Part shown: positions 53,348 through 62,275 of the stretch, one piece after another | How the letters are laid out: every line of letters starts with the position of its first letter | Position numbering within the stretch: position 1 is the first letter of the stretch | Assembly: GCA_025965195.1 (NCBI GenBank) | Contig: JAOPXK010000129.1 | Location: 56,908 to 120,907, forward strand | Direction: 5' to 3' | From: Marmoricola sp. | GTDB lineage: Bacteria > Actinomycetota > Actinomycetes > Propionibacteriales > Nocardioidaceae | Length of the DNA: 64,000 nt | Program-made: the position numbers and the translations under genes | Notes under the pieces: model-generated | What the model was told of the DNA's origin: nothing | The model's input: the letters and a program-made list of their open reading frames with translations, nothing else | Databases searched by the model: none

Positions 53348-54952
53348 TCAGCCGCGTTCGCCCAGCGCCTGGGCGCGGATCAGGATCGCTCGCACGTTCG
53401 CGGGCATTCCTCCGGTGACGGCCATCCGACCGGTGTTCGGGTCCGTCGAGGGAGGCACCGGCGGACAGTTCAGGTCGGCACGACGGCCGGCCTTCCGGGT
53501 CGGCGTGACCCCGGTCTCGAGATAGGTCGAGATGGCGTCGTCCGTGCACGCCACGCCCGAGAGCGAACCCGCATGGGTCGTCCCGCCGACGCCCTGGATC
53601 AGTGAAGCCGTCGGGAACATCGACCGCACCGTGAGCGCACCGCTGTAGGGCGTTGCCGCGTCGTCGGTCTCGTTGATCAGCAGCACCTTCGAGGTGACGA
53701 GGGATCCCCTGATCTTCACCTTGGTGCCGGACTTGGCGGGCCAGTTCAGGCAGGGCGCGTTGTACCAGGTGTTGTCCCAGGTCAGGAACGGGTGCGACCT
53801 GTTGACCCGGATCGTGTCCCGCTTCGTCTTCGCCCAGCCCGGCCACGACACGTCCGTGCACTGGGTGGCGTTGTACGTCGCGAAGCCGTTGTCGTCGCCG
53901 ACCACGCCGTCCGCGTAGAGGTGGTACATCGCCGCGCCCTTGTTGTGGTGGATCAGCGCGGCGTACGCCTTGCCGGTGCCGTTCCAGCCGTAGACGTAGT
54001 AGCCGGCGCCGAGCATGCCGTCGGTGAGCTCGTCAGGACCGAGCCGGCCACTTGCCGACGGGTGCTTGCGCAGCTTCTTGATCTCCTTGTAGTAACCCGC
54101 CTTGATGCTCCTCCAGCTGGTGCCGAGGTGGAACCAGGTGTGGTGCTTGGCGAGGTACTTGAAGTAGGTGGTGATGTTCCGGTCGAACTGCGCGTCCTGG
54201 TCGAGGTTGGCGCCGTACCAGACCCGGTGCGGGTTGACCACGCCGTCGAAGATCATCTTGTCGACCTGGCCCGGGTGCAGGGTCGCGTAGACCTGACCGA
54301 GGTAGGTGCCGTAGGAGAAGCCGTAGTAGCTGATCTTGGTGACGCCGAGTGCGATCCGCAGGCTCTCCATGTCGGCAACGGTGTCCGTCGTCTTCATGTG
54401 GGGCAGCAGCTCCTTGGCGGCGCTCTTGCCACAGGCCTTCGCGTACTTCTTCGTGTGGCCCAGCCAGTAGGTCAGCAGCCGCGGCACGATCGGCACGAAC
54501 GACGGCCGGTCGGGGGTGTCGTAGTGGTTGTTGCAGTGCAGGGCCGGCGTACTCGATCCGACGCCGCGCGGGTCCCAGCCGATCCAGTCGTACTTCTCAC
54601 CCGTGTGGTTGGGGACGTACTGCTGGAGGTACGGCATGCCCGTGCCGGGGGCACCGGGGCCACCCGGGTTCACCAGCATCACGCCCTTGTAGTCCGAGGA
54701 GGTGTGCACGGCCCGGCTGACCGCGAGCCGGATCGTGGGGCCCGTCGGCTTGCTGTAGTCGAGCGGGACCACCAGGGTCGCGCACTGCAGGCCCTCCAGC
54801 GAGGCCGGGCAGGCCGACCAGACCAGCGGCGGTGGGGTGTAGACGGCCGGACGCACCGGCGCGGCAGCCGGAACTGCGGCCTGGGCCGTGCCGGTGCCGA
54901 GGACAGTGACGGACAAGGCCGCAGTGGCAAGAACGGCGAAGATGCGTTTCAC
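53348..54952 (-). CDS. Secreted TAP-type alpha/beta hydrolase (tripeptidyl aminopeptidase-like)
   Basis: 534 residues: signal peptide (RIFAVLATAALSVTVLGTGTAQA), then an S33-type alpha/beta hydrolase with VNPGGPGAPGTG, nucleophile elbow YYGFSYGTYLGQ, acid in INETDDAATP and His in GGTTHAGS, plus the TAP-like C-terminal domain. Exported peptidase releasing short peptides from protein N-termini or acting on ester substrates. GTG 54952 has GGGAGG 10 bases upstream and directly precedes the signal peptide; the frame is open further upstream but that part is not protein-like. Confidence 0.9.
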   Translation of the reverse strand: MKRIFAVLATAALSVTVLGTGTAQAAVPAAAPVRPAVYTPPPLVWSACPASLEGLQCATLVVPLDYSKPTGPTIRLAVSRAVHTSSDYKGVMLVNPGGPGAPGTGMPYLQQYVPNHTGEKYDWIGWDPRGVGSSTPALHCNNHYDTPDRPSFVPIVPRLLTYWLGHTKKYAKACGKSAAKELLPHMKTTDTVADMESLRIALGVTKISYYGFSYGTYLGQVYATLHPGQVDKMIFDGVVNPHRVWYGANLDQDAQFDRNITTYFKYLAKHHTWFHLGTSWRSIKAGYYKEIKKLRKHPSASGRLGPDELTDGMLGAGYYVYGWNGTGKAYAALIHHNKGAAMYHLYADGVVGDDNGFATYNATQCTDVSWPGWAKTKRDTIRVNRSHPFLTWDNTWYNAPCLNWPAKSGTKVKIRGSLVTSKVLLINETDDAATPYSGALTVRSMFPTASLIQGVGGTTHAGSLSGVACTDDAISTYLETGVTPTRKAGRRADLNCPPVPPSTDPNTGRMAVTGGMPANVRAILIRAQALGERG

Positions 54953-55152
54953 GATTCGGATTCCCTCCCGAGTCGCCCGGCGAAGTCCGGACTTGGCGAG
55001 GATCCCCCGAGAATCGGTCCGATGTCCACAGATCTGCCGCAATCTTTTCGGGAATCGCTCAGATCGGTGAAAAATCCGATGACCGCGGGCGTACGCCGCT
55101 GATAACGTCACCCGGCCCCCACACACACCCCGCGACCTGCGGAGGAATGCTC

Positions 55153-57225
55153 GTGCCCGAAGTTGACCCTGCCCTCGAAGCTGAACGCCACCACCTCACC
55201 GACTCCCGCGTGGCACTCGCCCGGATGCGTGCCAGGACCGACGCCCTCGACTCCGATGCCGCCGGCGACTGGGTCAGCCGGCAGTTCCTCGAGACTGCGT
55301 TCGCGGCCCGGCGCAAGGCCCTGGCGGACGACCCGACCGTGCCGCTGTTCTTCGGCCGCCTCGACTACCTCGATGATGCTTCGGAGGTCGGCGGCGAAAG
55401 CCTTCACGTCGGCCGCCGCCATGTCAGTGACGACCTCGGCGACCCGATGGTCGTGGACTGGCGGGCGCCGGTCAGCCTGCCGTTCTACCGGGCCAGCAAG
55501 TCCGAGCCCATGGGTGTCGGCCTGCGCCGCCGCTACGGCTTCGTCCACGGTGAGCTGACCAGCTTCGAGGACGAGTCGCTGCTGCCGAACAGTGACTCCG
55601 CCGCATTTTCAACGATCCTCGAGGCCGAGATCGAGCGACCCCGCGTCGGACCGATGCGCGACATCGTCGCCACCATCCAGCCGGAGCAGGACGTGATCGT
55701 GCGGGCCGACCTGTCGAGCTCGGTCTGTGTGCAGGGAGCTCCGGGCACCGGCAAGACCGCCGTCGGGCTGCACCGCGCGGCGTACCTCCTCTATGCGCAC
55801 CGTGACCAGCTCACCCGCCAGGGCGTCCTCGTCGTCGGGCCGAACGCGTCGTTCCTGCGTTACATCGGCGACGTGCTGCCGGCCCTCGGCGAGATCGACG
55901 CGAAACAGACCACCATCGAGGAGCTCGTCACCACCACGCTGACCGGGCTGCACCCGAAGGCGGCCCTGCGAGGAGTCGACCCGGCGCCGGTGGCGACCCT
56001 GAAGGGTGACGCGCGGATGGCGACCGTCCTTGCCAACGGGCTCTGGGCCGGCCTGGTGCCACCGACCGAAGGGCTCGTCGTGCCACGCGGCTCGTCACGC
56101 TGGCGCGTGGCCGCCTACCAGGCCGAGGAGATCGTCGCCGCGCTCCGGGCGCGTGGGGTCCGCTACGGCGCCGCCCGGGCCATGCTCCCGCAGCGTCTCG
56201 CCCACACGATCCTCACCAGGATGGAGGACGCCGGCGACTCCCCCGACGACCGGGTGCAGGATGCGATCGCGCGGAGCGGACCCGTCAAGAAGTACGCCGC
56301 TGCACTGTGGCCCGCGACCGACCCGGCACGGCTGGTGTTGCGGCTCCTGACCGACGCAGAGTTCCTGGCCGACGCTGCCTACGAGGTGCTCACACCGGAC
56401 GAACAGGCGATGCTGCTCTGGCCCAAGGCGGGTCGGGCACCGGCGTCGGCACCGTGGTCCCTCGCCGACGCCGTCCTCGTCGACGAGGCCGCGGACCTCG
56501 TCTCCCGCGAGGCCTCGCTGGGACACGTCGTGGCCGACGAAGCACAGGACCTCTCCCCGATGATGCTGCGGGCCGTCGGTCGGCGCTGTTCGACCGGATC
56601 GGCAACTGTGCTTGGCGATCTGGCCCAGGCAACCACACCCTGGGGCGTGCGGTCCTGGCCGGTTGCGCTCGCGCACCTCGGCAAGCCCGACGCCGTGATC
56701 GACCAGCTGACCCGTGGGTTCCGGGTGCCGGGCGAGGTGATCGAGTACGCCGCGCGGCTGCTGCCGCTGATCGCTCCCGAGCTCGAGCCGCCGGTGTCGG
56801 TCCGACGTACCCGCGGAGAGCTCGCCGTCGAACGCACGCGCCGGCTGGTCGAGCGGACCCGAGAAGTCGTCGAGACCACGCTCTCGCGCGTCGGATCAGT
56901 CGGCCTGATCGTCCCGGATGCCCTGCTGCACAAGCTGATTCCTGCTCTCGCCGACATCCCCCACGCGGTCGTCGGGACCTCTGGCAGTGACGAGGTGGAG
57001 TTCGACGCCCGCCTCGATGTCGTGCCCGCTTCGCTCGCCAAGGGCCTTGAGTTCGACCACGTCATCCTGATCGAGCCGGCCGCGATCGTGGCAGGCGAGC
57101 CCGACGAGCTCACCGGCCTCCGCCGTCTCTACGTCTGCCTCACCCGCGCCGTCACGTCGCTGGTGATCCTGCATGAGCAGGACCTGCCCACCGCTCTCGG
57201 CTCTCCCGACCGACAACGCGGTTGA
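55153..57225 (+). CDS. HelD/HelR-like RNA polymerase-associated ATPase
   Basis: 690 residues, SF1-like. An N-terminal coiled-coil arm (LEAERHHLTDSRVALARMRA) precedes Walker A QGAPGTGKTAVGLHR (about 195), DEAQDLSPMMLRAVGRR (motif II), and late motifs GLEFDHVILIEPA and LYVCLTRAV. Actinobacterial HelD/HelR binds RNA polymerase, frees stalled complexes and in some species gives rifamycin tolerance. GTG 55153 has GGAGG 7 bases upstream; ATG 55147 sits on the ribosome site. The 200-bp gap upstream holds no recognisable rifamycin-associated element. Confidence 0.88.
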   Translation: MPEVDPALEAERHHLTDSRVALARMRARTDALDSDAAGDWVSRQFLETAFAARRKALADDPTVPLFFGRLDYLDDASEVGGESLHVGRRHVSDDLGDPMVVDWRAPVSLPFYRASKSEPMGVGLRRRYGFVHGELTSFEDESLLPNSDSAAFSTILEAEIERPRVGPMRDIVATIQPEQDVIVRADLSSSVCVQGAPGTGKTAVGLHRAAYLLYAHRDQLTRQGVLVVGPNASFLRYIGDVLPALGEIDAKQTTIEELVTTTLTGLHPKAALRGVDPAPVATLKGDARMATVLANGLWAGLVPPTEGLVVPRGSSRWRVAAYQAEEIVAALRARGVRYGAARAMLPQRLAHTILTRMEDAGDSPDDRVQDAIARSGPVKKYAAALWPATDPARLVLRLLTDAEFLADAAYEVLTPDEQAMLLWPKAGRAPASAPWSLADAVLVDEAADLVSREASLGHVVADEAQDLSPMMLRAVGRRCSTGSATVLGDLAQATTPWGVRSWPVALAHLGKPDAVIDQLTRGFRVPGEVIEYAARLLPLIAPELEPPVSVRRTRGELAVERTRRLVERTREVVETTLSRVGSVGLIVPDALLHKLIPALADIPHAVVGTSGSDEVEFDARLDVVPASLAKGLEFDHVILIEPAAIVAGEPDELTGLRRLYVCLTRAVTSLVILHEQDLPTALGSPDRQRG

Positions 57226-57289
57226 TCGGTGTCACCTGGTGGCTCGGATCAACCGCACAGTCGTTGGCTCCCGGCCATAGGGTCGGGGC

Positions 57290-57895
57290 ATGGACCTCGA
57301 TCGCTGGTGGCCGGACGTCCTGGCCGGTGACACCCAGATCCGCGACCGGCTGATCGCCGCGTACGGCCAGGGTCGCGGCTACCACGACCTTCAACACCTG
57401 AGCGAGGTCCTCGAGCACCTCGACGAGCTGATGCCCGCGGAGTACGCCGACCGGGATGCCGTCCTGCTCGCCGCCTGGTTCCACGACGCGGTCTACGAAT
57501 CCCCTGCCAGTGCAGGCGAAACCAACGAGGAGCGCTCCGCGCTCATGGCCGAACGCGAGCTCGCCACGATCGACGCGCCACCTCGGCTGGTCGACGAGGT
57601 GGCCAGGCTGGTGCGGCTCACCGAGACACATCGTCCGGCCGAGGACGACCTCAACGGCCAGCTGCTCTGCGATGCCGACCTCGCCATCCTCGCGGCCGGT
57701 CCTGAGCGCTATGCGGAGTACGTCACCGGGGTCCGGTCGGAGTACGCCGAGGTCCCCGATCCCGACTTCAGGGCCGGCCGGAGGGCGATCCTTGAGGACC
57801 TGCTGGACAAGCCCACACTCTTCCACTGCCCTGCTGCACAACGGATGTGGGAGCAACCGGCCCGCGCCAACCTGCTCCGCGAGCTGAGTGCCTGA
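57290..57895 (+). CDS. HD-domain metal-dependent phosphohydrolase-like protein
   Basis: 201 residues, all-helical. HD-superfamily motifs YHDLQHL, AAWFHDAVYE and CDADLAIL supply the usual metal ligands. Resembles the COG4339 predicted hydrolases; substrate (nucleotide?) unknown. It follows the HelD gene by 64 bp on the same strand. Confidence 0.82.
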   Translation: MDLDRWWPDVLAGDTQIRDRLIAAYGQGRGYHDLQHLSEVLEHLDELMPAEYADRDAVLLAAWFHDAVYESPASAGETNEERSALMAERELATIDAPPRLVDEVARLVRLTETHRPAEDDLNGQLLCDADLAILAAGPERYAEYVTGVRSEYAEVPDPDFRAGRRAILEDLLDKPTLFHCPAAQRMWEQPARANLLRELSA

Positions 57896-57931
57896 CGCCT
57901 CCGCGTCCGGACGCTCAGCCACCCGAGTCAC

Positions 57932-58192
57932 TCAGGGGCGAGCCTTCCGCCGTCGCAGGCCCGCCTTGATCAGCCGGGCCACCAGTGCGCGGCTGCTGAT
58001 CGGGGTCGCACCGGCAGCGACGACCCGGTCGTACCACTCGGACGGCACGTCGTAGTGGTCGCGATCGAACCCCCGCTCCGGTACTCCGATGAGGCGGGCG
58101 AACTCGTGCAGCTCCTCGAACGACGTGTCCGACGCGAGGTGTGACCACAACCGCCCGTGGCCGGCCGCGTTGGGAGGGTCGATGAGGATCAA
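57932..58192 (-). CDS. DUF4031 protein
   Basis: 86 residues beginning MILIDPPNAAGHGRLWSHLA, the DUF4031 hallmark, with HEFARLIGVPERGFDRDHYD. Function unknown; short conserved protein of actinobacteria often beside cutC-like or sugar genes. Its ATG overlaps the CutC gene stop by 4 bp, so it is co-translated. Confidence 0.85.
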   Translation of the reverse strand: MILIDPPNAAGHGRLWSHLASDTSFEELHEFARLIGVPERGFDRDHYDVPSEWYDRVVAAGATPISSRALVARLIKAGLRRRKARP

Positions 58193-58938
58193 TCGACCGG
58201 TATCCCGAGGGCCCGGCTCAGGGAGTCGTCGAGCAGCATCCGCCAGGAACGCACCTGCGCCGGGTCGACGTACGCCTTGGTCCAGGAGCGGTCCTGCCGC
58301 ACCGATGCACCCACGCCGAACTGGCGTACTCCGGCCCGCACCAGCCAGGGCACCTGGTCCGGGGACAGCCCGCCACTGGCCAGCACCAGGGTGGCGACGG
58401 CCGGCGACCCCGAGGCACGCCTGATCACGTCGTCCGCACCGACCGGGAGCCCACGGGTGGAGCCGGCCGAGGTGACGGCGTCGAGACCGGGCAGGGTCAG
58501 TACGTCGCGCCAGGCGCGGTCCGGCTCAAGCGTCGAGTCGAAGTCCCGGCTGAACGACCACGCCACGTCGCCCAGCTCACGGGCCAGCTCGGCACAGGCA
58601 TCGCGGTCGACCTCGAGATCGCGGTCGAGGAAGCCGAACGAAAGCCCGGTGGCACCGAGCGAGAGATAGTCCGTGCCGAGCTCGATCAGCCGGTTGAAGT
58701 CGTCGATCCCCGCGGCAGACCTGAGCAGCACCCGCACCGGGAGGTCGGTCTCACGCACGATCGCCGAGACGGCGGCGACCTCCGGCGAGCGTCCGCCGCT
58801 CTCCGGAGAAGCCAGCAACAACAGCCGGTCGGCGCCGCCGTCATGGGCGGCGATCGCGTCCTGCGGATGGAGTACGACGACCTCGAGCAGAGCCGACGGC
58901 TCGGCTGCGGGTTGGTTACCGGGAGTCACAATGGACAT
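58189..58938 (-). CDS. cutC: CutC-family (copper homeostasis-like) TIM-barrel protein
   Basis: 249 residues, TIM barrel: LLEVVVLHPQDAIAAHDGGADRLLL, FGFLDRDLEVD and TSAGSTRG match CutC. The copper role has been questioned for the family. ATG 58938 and GTG 58929 are both possible starts; with the former the gene overlaps the divergent zinc-ligand gene at 58931. It is followed by DUF4031. Confidence 0.88.
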   Translation of the reverse strand: MSIVTPGNQPAAEPSALLEVVVLHPQDAIAAHDGGADRLLLLASPESGGRSPEVAAVSAIVRETDLPVRVLLRSAAGIDDFNRLIELGTDYLSLGATGLSFGFLDRDLEVDRDACAELARELGDVAWSFSRDFDSTLEPDRAWRDVLTLPGLDAVTSAGSTRGLPVGADDVIRRASGSPAVATLVLASGGLSPDQVPWLVRAGVRQFGVGASVRQDRSWTKAYVDPAQVRSWRMLLDDSLSRALGIPVD

Positions 58939-59296
58939 CGTGACAGCAGACCGGCCCCAGACAACCGCACTGATGACCGCACGAGCCCTCGTGTTGCATG
59001 ACCTCGAGGCAACCGGGGCCGCGGACCCGCAGGGAGTCTCCCTGCTGGAGAACGCGGTCGCCGACCGCGGCTGGTGGCTCGACCAATGGGCGGACGGGCG
59101 CGACTTCATCACCGGACTGGTCGCGCAGGACGTCCAGGACGGCCTGCTCGAGACCGCCGGCCGCTGGCCACTCTGCAAGGCGTGCGACGACCTGGACCCG
59201 CACGCGCTCTACGTGCATCCCGATCTGGGCGGGCCCGACCCGACCTGGGTCTGCGAGAAGTCCGGCATCGCTGTCGCGCCGGTGGGCGGCCTCTAG
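58931..59296 (+). CDS. Small protein with Cys/His zinc-ligand cluster
   Basis: 121 residues. A helical first part is followed by WPLCKACDDLDPHALYVHPD and WVCEKSG, with Cys82, Cys85, His91, His96 and Cys108 forming a likely metal site. I know no function for it. ATG 58931 has GGGAG 5 bases upstream. It is divergent from cutC with essentially no gap and ends on a CTAG shared with the convergent GntR gene. Confidence 0.7.
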   Translation: MDIVTADRPQTTALMTARALVLHDLEATGAADPQGVSLLENAVADRGWWLDQWADGRDFITGLVAQDVQDGLLETAGRWPLCKACDDLDPHALYVHPDLGGPDPTWVCEKSGIAVAPVGGL

Positions 59297-60069
59297 CGCT
59301 GGTGCTCGGGCCGGAGCACCGGCACCCAGAGCGTGTAGCGGTCGGCCCGGTAGACGCTGCGGGTCACCTCGACCGCGATCTCCCGGCAGAACGCCCGACG
59401 GGAGATGTGCAGGACCGGGGTGCCGGGATCGAGCTCGAGCAGCGTGGCCTCTTCCTCGGTCGCGTTGGCGGCCAGCACGGAGTCCTCGCCCCAAGTGGGC
59501 ATCAGGTCGCGGTCGGCGAACCAGGAGTAGAGACTCGCCGGGGGGGCCTCGTCCAGGAAGTTCGGAAACGTCTCCAGCGAGAGGTAGACGTGCTGGATCG
59601 CCATCGGCATCCCGTCCGCCTGCCGGAGGCGCTGCCAGTGCACGATCGACGTACCCTCCTCGAGCTCGAGGGCTCGAGACACTCCGGGGCCGGCGGTCTC
59701 CCGGCGGGCGAGCAGGGTGCGCGACTCGGGCTTCTTGCCGCGCCGCTCCATCTCCTCGGTGTACGACGAGAGCCGCATCTGCATGTCGATCAGCGGCTTG
59801 GTGACGAAAGTGCCCCGGCCGGGGATCCGTTCGAGCAGACCCTGTCCGACGAGCGCGTCGAGGGCATGGCGAACGGTCATTCGGGCGACCCCGAACTGCT
59901 GGACCAGCTCGCGCTCGGAAGGCGCCGACGTGCCGGGTTCGGCGTTCACCACGAGAGAACGCACGTACTCCCGGACGAGGACGTGTTTCAGCCCGCGCTC
60001 AGGCTTGCGGTGCCGCTCCTCCGTCAACCTCGGCTCCTCAACTGCCTCGACCGGACACAGGTTATCCAC
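59293..60069 (-). CDS. GntR-family regulator with UTRA domain (HutC subfamily)
   Basis: 258 residues. Winged helix about 35-90 (SERELVQQFGVARMTVRHAL and LLERIPGRGTFV), then a UTRA effector domain that binds a small molecule, as in HutC/FarR/YvoA. GTG 60069 is used; TTG 60027, with GAGGAG 6 bases upstream, is a serious alternative. Divergent from an MFS gene, which it probably represses through the CTAATTGAATTAG palindrome in the gap. Confidence 0.88.
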   Translation of the reverse strand: MDNLCPVEAVEEPRLTEERHRKPERGLKHVLVREYVRSLVVNAEPGTSAPSERELVQQFGVARMTVRHALDALVGQGLLERIPGRGTFVTKPLIDMQMRLSSYTEEMERRGKKPESRTLLARRETAGPGVSRALELEEGTSIVHWQRLRQADGMPMAIQHVYLSLETFPNFLDEAPPASLYSWFADRDLMPTWGEDSVLAANATEEEATLLELDPGTPVLHISRRAFCREIAVEVTRSVYRADRYTLWVPVLRPEHQR

Positions 60070-60088
60070 AGGGCAGTTCCGCCGGAGT

Positions 60089-60101
60089 CTAATTGAATTA
60101 G
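60089..60101. promoter_or_regulatory. GntR/HutC operator candidate
   Basis: Perfect palindrome CTAATT-G-AATTAG, AT-rich in GC-rich surroundings, 20 bp upstream of the GntR start and 88 bp upstream of the divergent MFS gene. Confidence 0.65.
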
Positions 60102-60188
60102 TCCGCTTCGCCCCGCTCCGGGCGCGGGGTCTCCCGCCGCCGGAAAACCCGGTGCGACTTGTCGGTGCTCGATGTCAGACTCCAGTCG

Positions 60189-61523
60189 ATGTCCTCACCG
60201 ACCACGTCCCGGCCCACTCTCGCGTCGTTCTGGCACGACCTGCCGCGCGAAGGCAAGCTGCTGCTCTCCGTCGTTGCGTTCGAGTTCATCGGCACCGGCC
60301 TGGTCATGCCGTTCTGGGTCGTCTACCTCCACGAGGTGCGCAACTTCTCGCTCAGTGACACCGGGTTGCTGCTCGGCGTGCCGCCGCTGGCGGGGTTCAT
60401 CGCGGTGGGTCCCGGTGGCTCGCTGATCGACAGGTTCGGCGGCCGACGGGTGCTGATCGCGTCGCTGTTCGCGATCGGCACCGGCGAGCTGGTGATGGCG
60501 TTTGCCAGCACCCGCCCGCTCGCCGCAGTGGGCCTGATGCTCAACGGCATCGCCTTCGGGATGAGCTGGCCGGCAGCGAACACGCTGGTCTCCTCGGTGG
60601 TGTCCTCGGACATCCGGCAGCGCTACTTCGGGGTGAACTTCACCCTGCTCAACCTCGGGATCGGCATCGGCGGTGTGATCGGCGGCTTCTTCGTCGACGT
60701 GGACCGGCTGATCACGTTCCAGACGATCTACCTGGTCGACGCCGCCAGCTACCTCCCCGCCCTCTTCTTGTTGCTGGTGCCGCTGCGTCACCTGACCGGC
60801 CGGGCCCAGCACGACCCCGACACAGCAGACGAGAAGGTCAGCTACCTCGCGGTGCTGCGGCGGCCCGCGGTACTCCCGCTGACGGTGCTCACCTTCGTGA
60901 GCGCGTTCGTCGGCTACGCCCAGCTCAACACCGGCATGCCGGCGTACGCCCGGGTGATCGGCGAGGTCTCGACGAGGGGCCTCGGCTTCGCGTTCGCCGC
61001 GAACACCCTGGTGATCGTGCTGCTGCAGCTCGTCGTCCTGAAACGCATCGAGGGCCGCAGACGGACCCGGGTGGTCGCGGTGATGGGGTTCATCTGGGCC
61101 GGGTCGTGGCTCTGCCTCGGAGCGGCCGGGCTGGTCCCCGGCACGCTCGGTGCGACGTTGCTGGTCGCCGCCTGCGCCTCGGTCTTCGCGCTCGGTGAGA
61201 CCCTGCTCCAGCCCACCATTCCCGCGATGGTCAACGACCTTGCTCCGGACCACCTTCGCGGCCGCTACAACGCGCTGAGCGCCGGGTCGTTCCAGCTCGC
61301 CTCGGTCATCGCGCCGCCCATCGCCGGAGCGCTGATCGGCCACGGTCACGGCAACATCTGGATCCTCTCGCTGATCGTCGGCTGCGCCGTGGTTGGCGTG
61401 CTGGCCATCGGCGACCTCGAGCGACACCTGCCCGAGTCGGTCAATGGCATCCGGCCGCAGCCCGACGACGTCGCCCGGCCACCCGCGCCGGTGACGTCGT
61501 CACCGCTTGACACGCTCGGGTAG
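60189..61523 (+). CDS. MFS transporter
   Basis: 444 residues with 12 predicted membrane helices; helix 1 FVFEFIGTGLVMPFW-like (AFEFIGTGLVMPFWVVYLHE) and loop motif GGSLIDRFGGRRVLI identify MFS. A Pro-rich cytosolic tail follows helix 12. Probably controlled by the divergent GntR. ATG 60189 lies within an open frame; ATG 60159 is the other possibility. Substrate unknown. Confidence 0.88.
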   Translation: MSSPTTSRPTLASFWHDLPREGKLLLSVVAFEFIGTGLVMPFWVVYLHEVRNFSLSDTGLLLGVPPLAGFIAVGPGGSLIDRFGGRRVLIASLFAIGTGELVMAFASTRPLAAVGLMLNGIAFGMSWPAANTLVSSVVSSDIRQRYFGVNFTLLNLGIGIGGVIGGFFVDVDRLITFQTIYLVDAASYLPALFLLLVPLRHLTGRAQHDPDTADEKVSYLAVLRRPAVLPLTVLTFVSAFVGYAQLNTGMPAYARVIGEVSTRGLGFAFAANTLVIVLLQLVVLKRIEGRRRTRVVAVMGFIWAGSWLCLGAAGLVPGTLGATLLVAACASVFALGETLLQPTIPAMVNDLAPDHLRGRYNALSAGSFQLASVIAPPIAGALIGHGHGNIWILSLIVGCAVVGVLAIGDLERHLPESVNGIRPQPDDVARPPAPVTSSPLDTLG

Positions 61524-61526
61524 ATA

Positions 61527-61542
61527 TCGAACACGTGTTCGA
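61527..61542. promoter_or_regulatory. LexA SOS box upstream of the AlkB-type gene
   Basis: TCGAACACGTGTTCGA, a perfect 16-bp palindrome matching the actinobacterial LexA consensus TCGAAC-N4-GTTCGA. It ends 21 bp before the start codon, the position expected for direct repression. Confidence 0.9.
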
Positions 61543-61563
61543 CCTGTTTGCTATCGTGGTCGC

Positions 61564-62199
61564 ATGTCCGTGGCGTTCCAGCCCTCGCTCTTCGACGAGC
61601 AGACGATCTCGATCGGTCCGTTGGACGGCCGGATCAGTCGTACGCCGTTGAGTGCTGGCGCCTGGGTCGACGTACTCCCCGGCTGGTTCGCCGGCGCCGA
61701 TGAGCTGTTCCCACAGCTGGTGGCCGACATCCCGTGGCGCGCGGAGAGCCGGGAGATGTACGACCGCGTCGTCGACGTGCCCCGGCTGGTGCACACCTAC
61801 GGCATCGGCGCCGGGCTGCCCCATCCGGTGCTCACCGAGGCGCGGGATGCGCTCACCGCCCACTACCGGCCCGAGCTGGGTGAGCCGTTCGTGACGGCCG
61901 GCTGCTGCTACTACCGCGACGGCAGCGACTCGGTTGCCTGGCACGGCGACAACCTCGGGCGAGGCCGGTCCGAGGACACGATGGTTGCGATCGTCTCGTT
62001 CGGCTCACCGCGCAAGCTGCTGCTCCGACCGCGCGATCGCAACGAAGGGTCCGAAACGCTGTGTCACTGGCTGGGCCATGGCGACCTGATCGTGATGGGC
62101 GGCTCCTGCCAGCGGACCTGGGAGCACGCCGTACCCAAGACAGCCCGGCCCGTCGGCCCACGGGTCAGCGTCCAGTTCCGGCCCCGCAACGTCTTCTGA
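61564..62199 (+). CDS. alkB: AlkB-type 2-oxoglutarate/Fe(II) DNA dealkylase
   Basis: 211 residues: the dioxygenase facial triad is in VAWHGDNLG (His126, Asp128) and WEHAVPK (about His187), with the oxoglutarate Arg in GPRVSVQFRP. Residues CYYRDGSDSVAWHGD are typical of AlkB/ALKBH-like proteins. It repairs 1-methyladenine and 3-methylcytosine lesions in DNA. A perfect LexA box precedes it, so it should be part of the SOS response rather than (or as well as) an adaptive response. ATG 61564; no ada gene is near. Confidence 0.9.
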   Translation: MSVAFQPSLFDEQTISIGPLDGRISRTPLSAGAWVDVLPGWFAGADELFPQLVADIPWRAESREMYDRVVDVPRLVHTYGIGAGLPHPVLTEARDALTAHYRPELGEPFVTAGCCYYRDGSDSVAWHGDNLGRGRSEDTMVAIVSFGSPRKLLLRPRDRNEGSETLCHWLGHGDLIVMGGSCQRTWEHAVPKTARPVGPRVSVQFRPRNVF

Positions 62200-62215
62200 A
62201 CGTTTTCCCAGGGTA

Positions 62216-62275
62216 TGAGGTCAAACCTCCTCGTCGCACATGTCACGACGTGTGTGAAGAGGAGGTTTGACCTCA
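62216..62275. repeat. 60-bp perfect inverted repeat (17-bp arms), possible terminator
   Basis: Arms TGAGGTCAAACCTCCTC and GAGGAGGTTTGACCTCA match perfectly across a 26-base loop that can fold further (CACA/TGTG). It occupies the gap between the convergent alkB and coxG genes and includes the coxG stop codon. Position suggests a bidirectional terminator, but the length and loop are unusual. Confidence 0.85.

Noticed and set aside
60062..60070. TTATCCACA, a perfect DnaA box
   Set aside because: Single copy, inside the start region of a GntR gene, with no further boxes, AT-rich region or dnaA/dnaN genes; not an origin.
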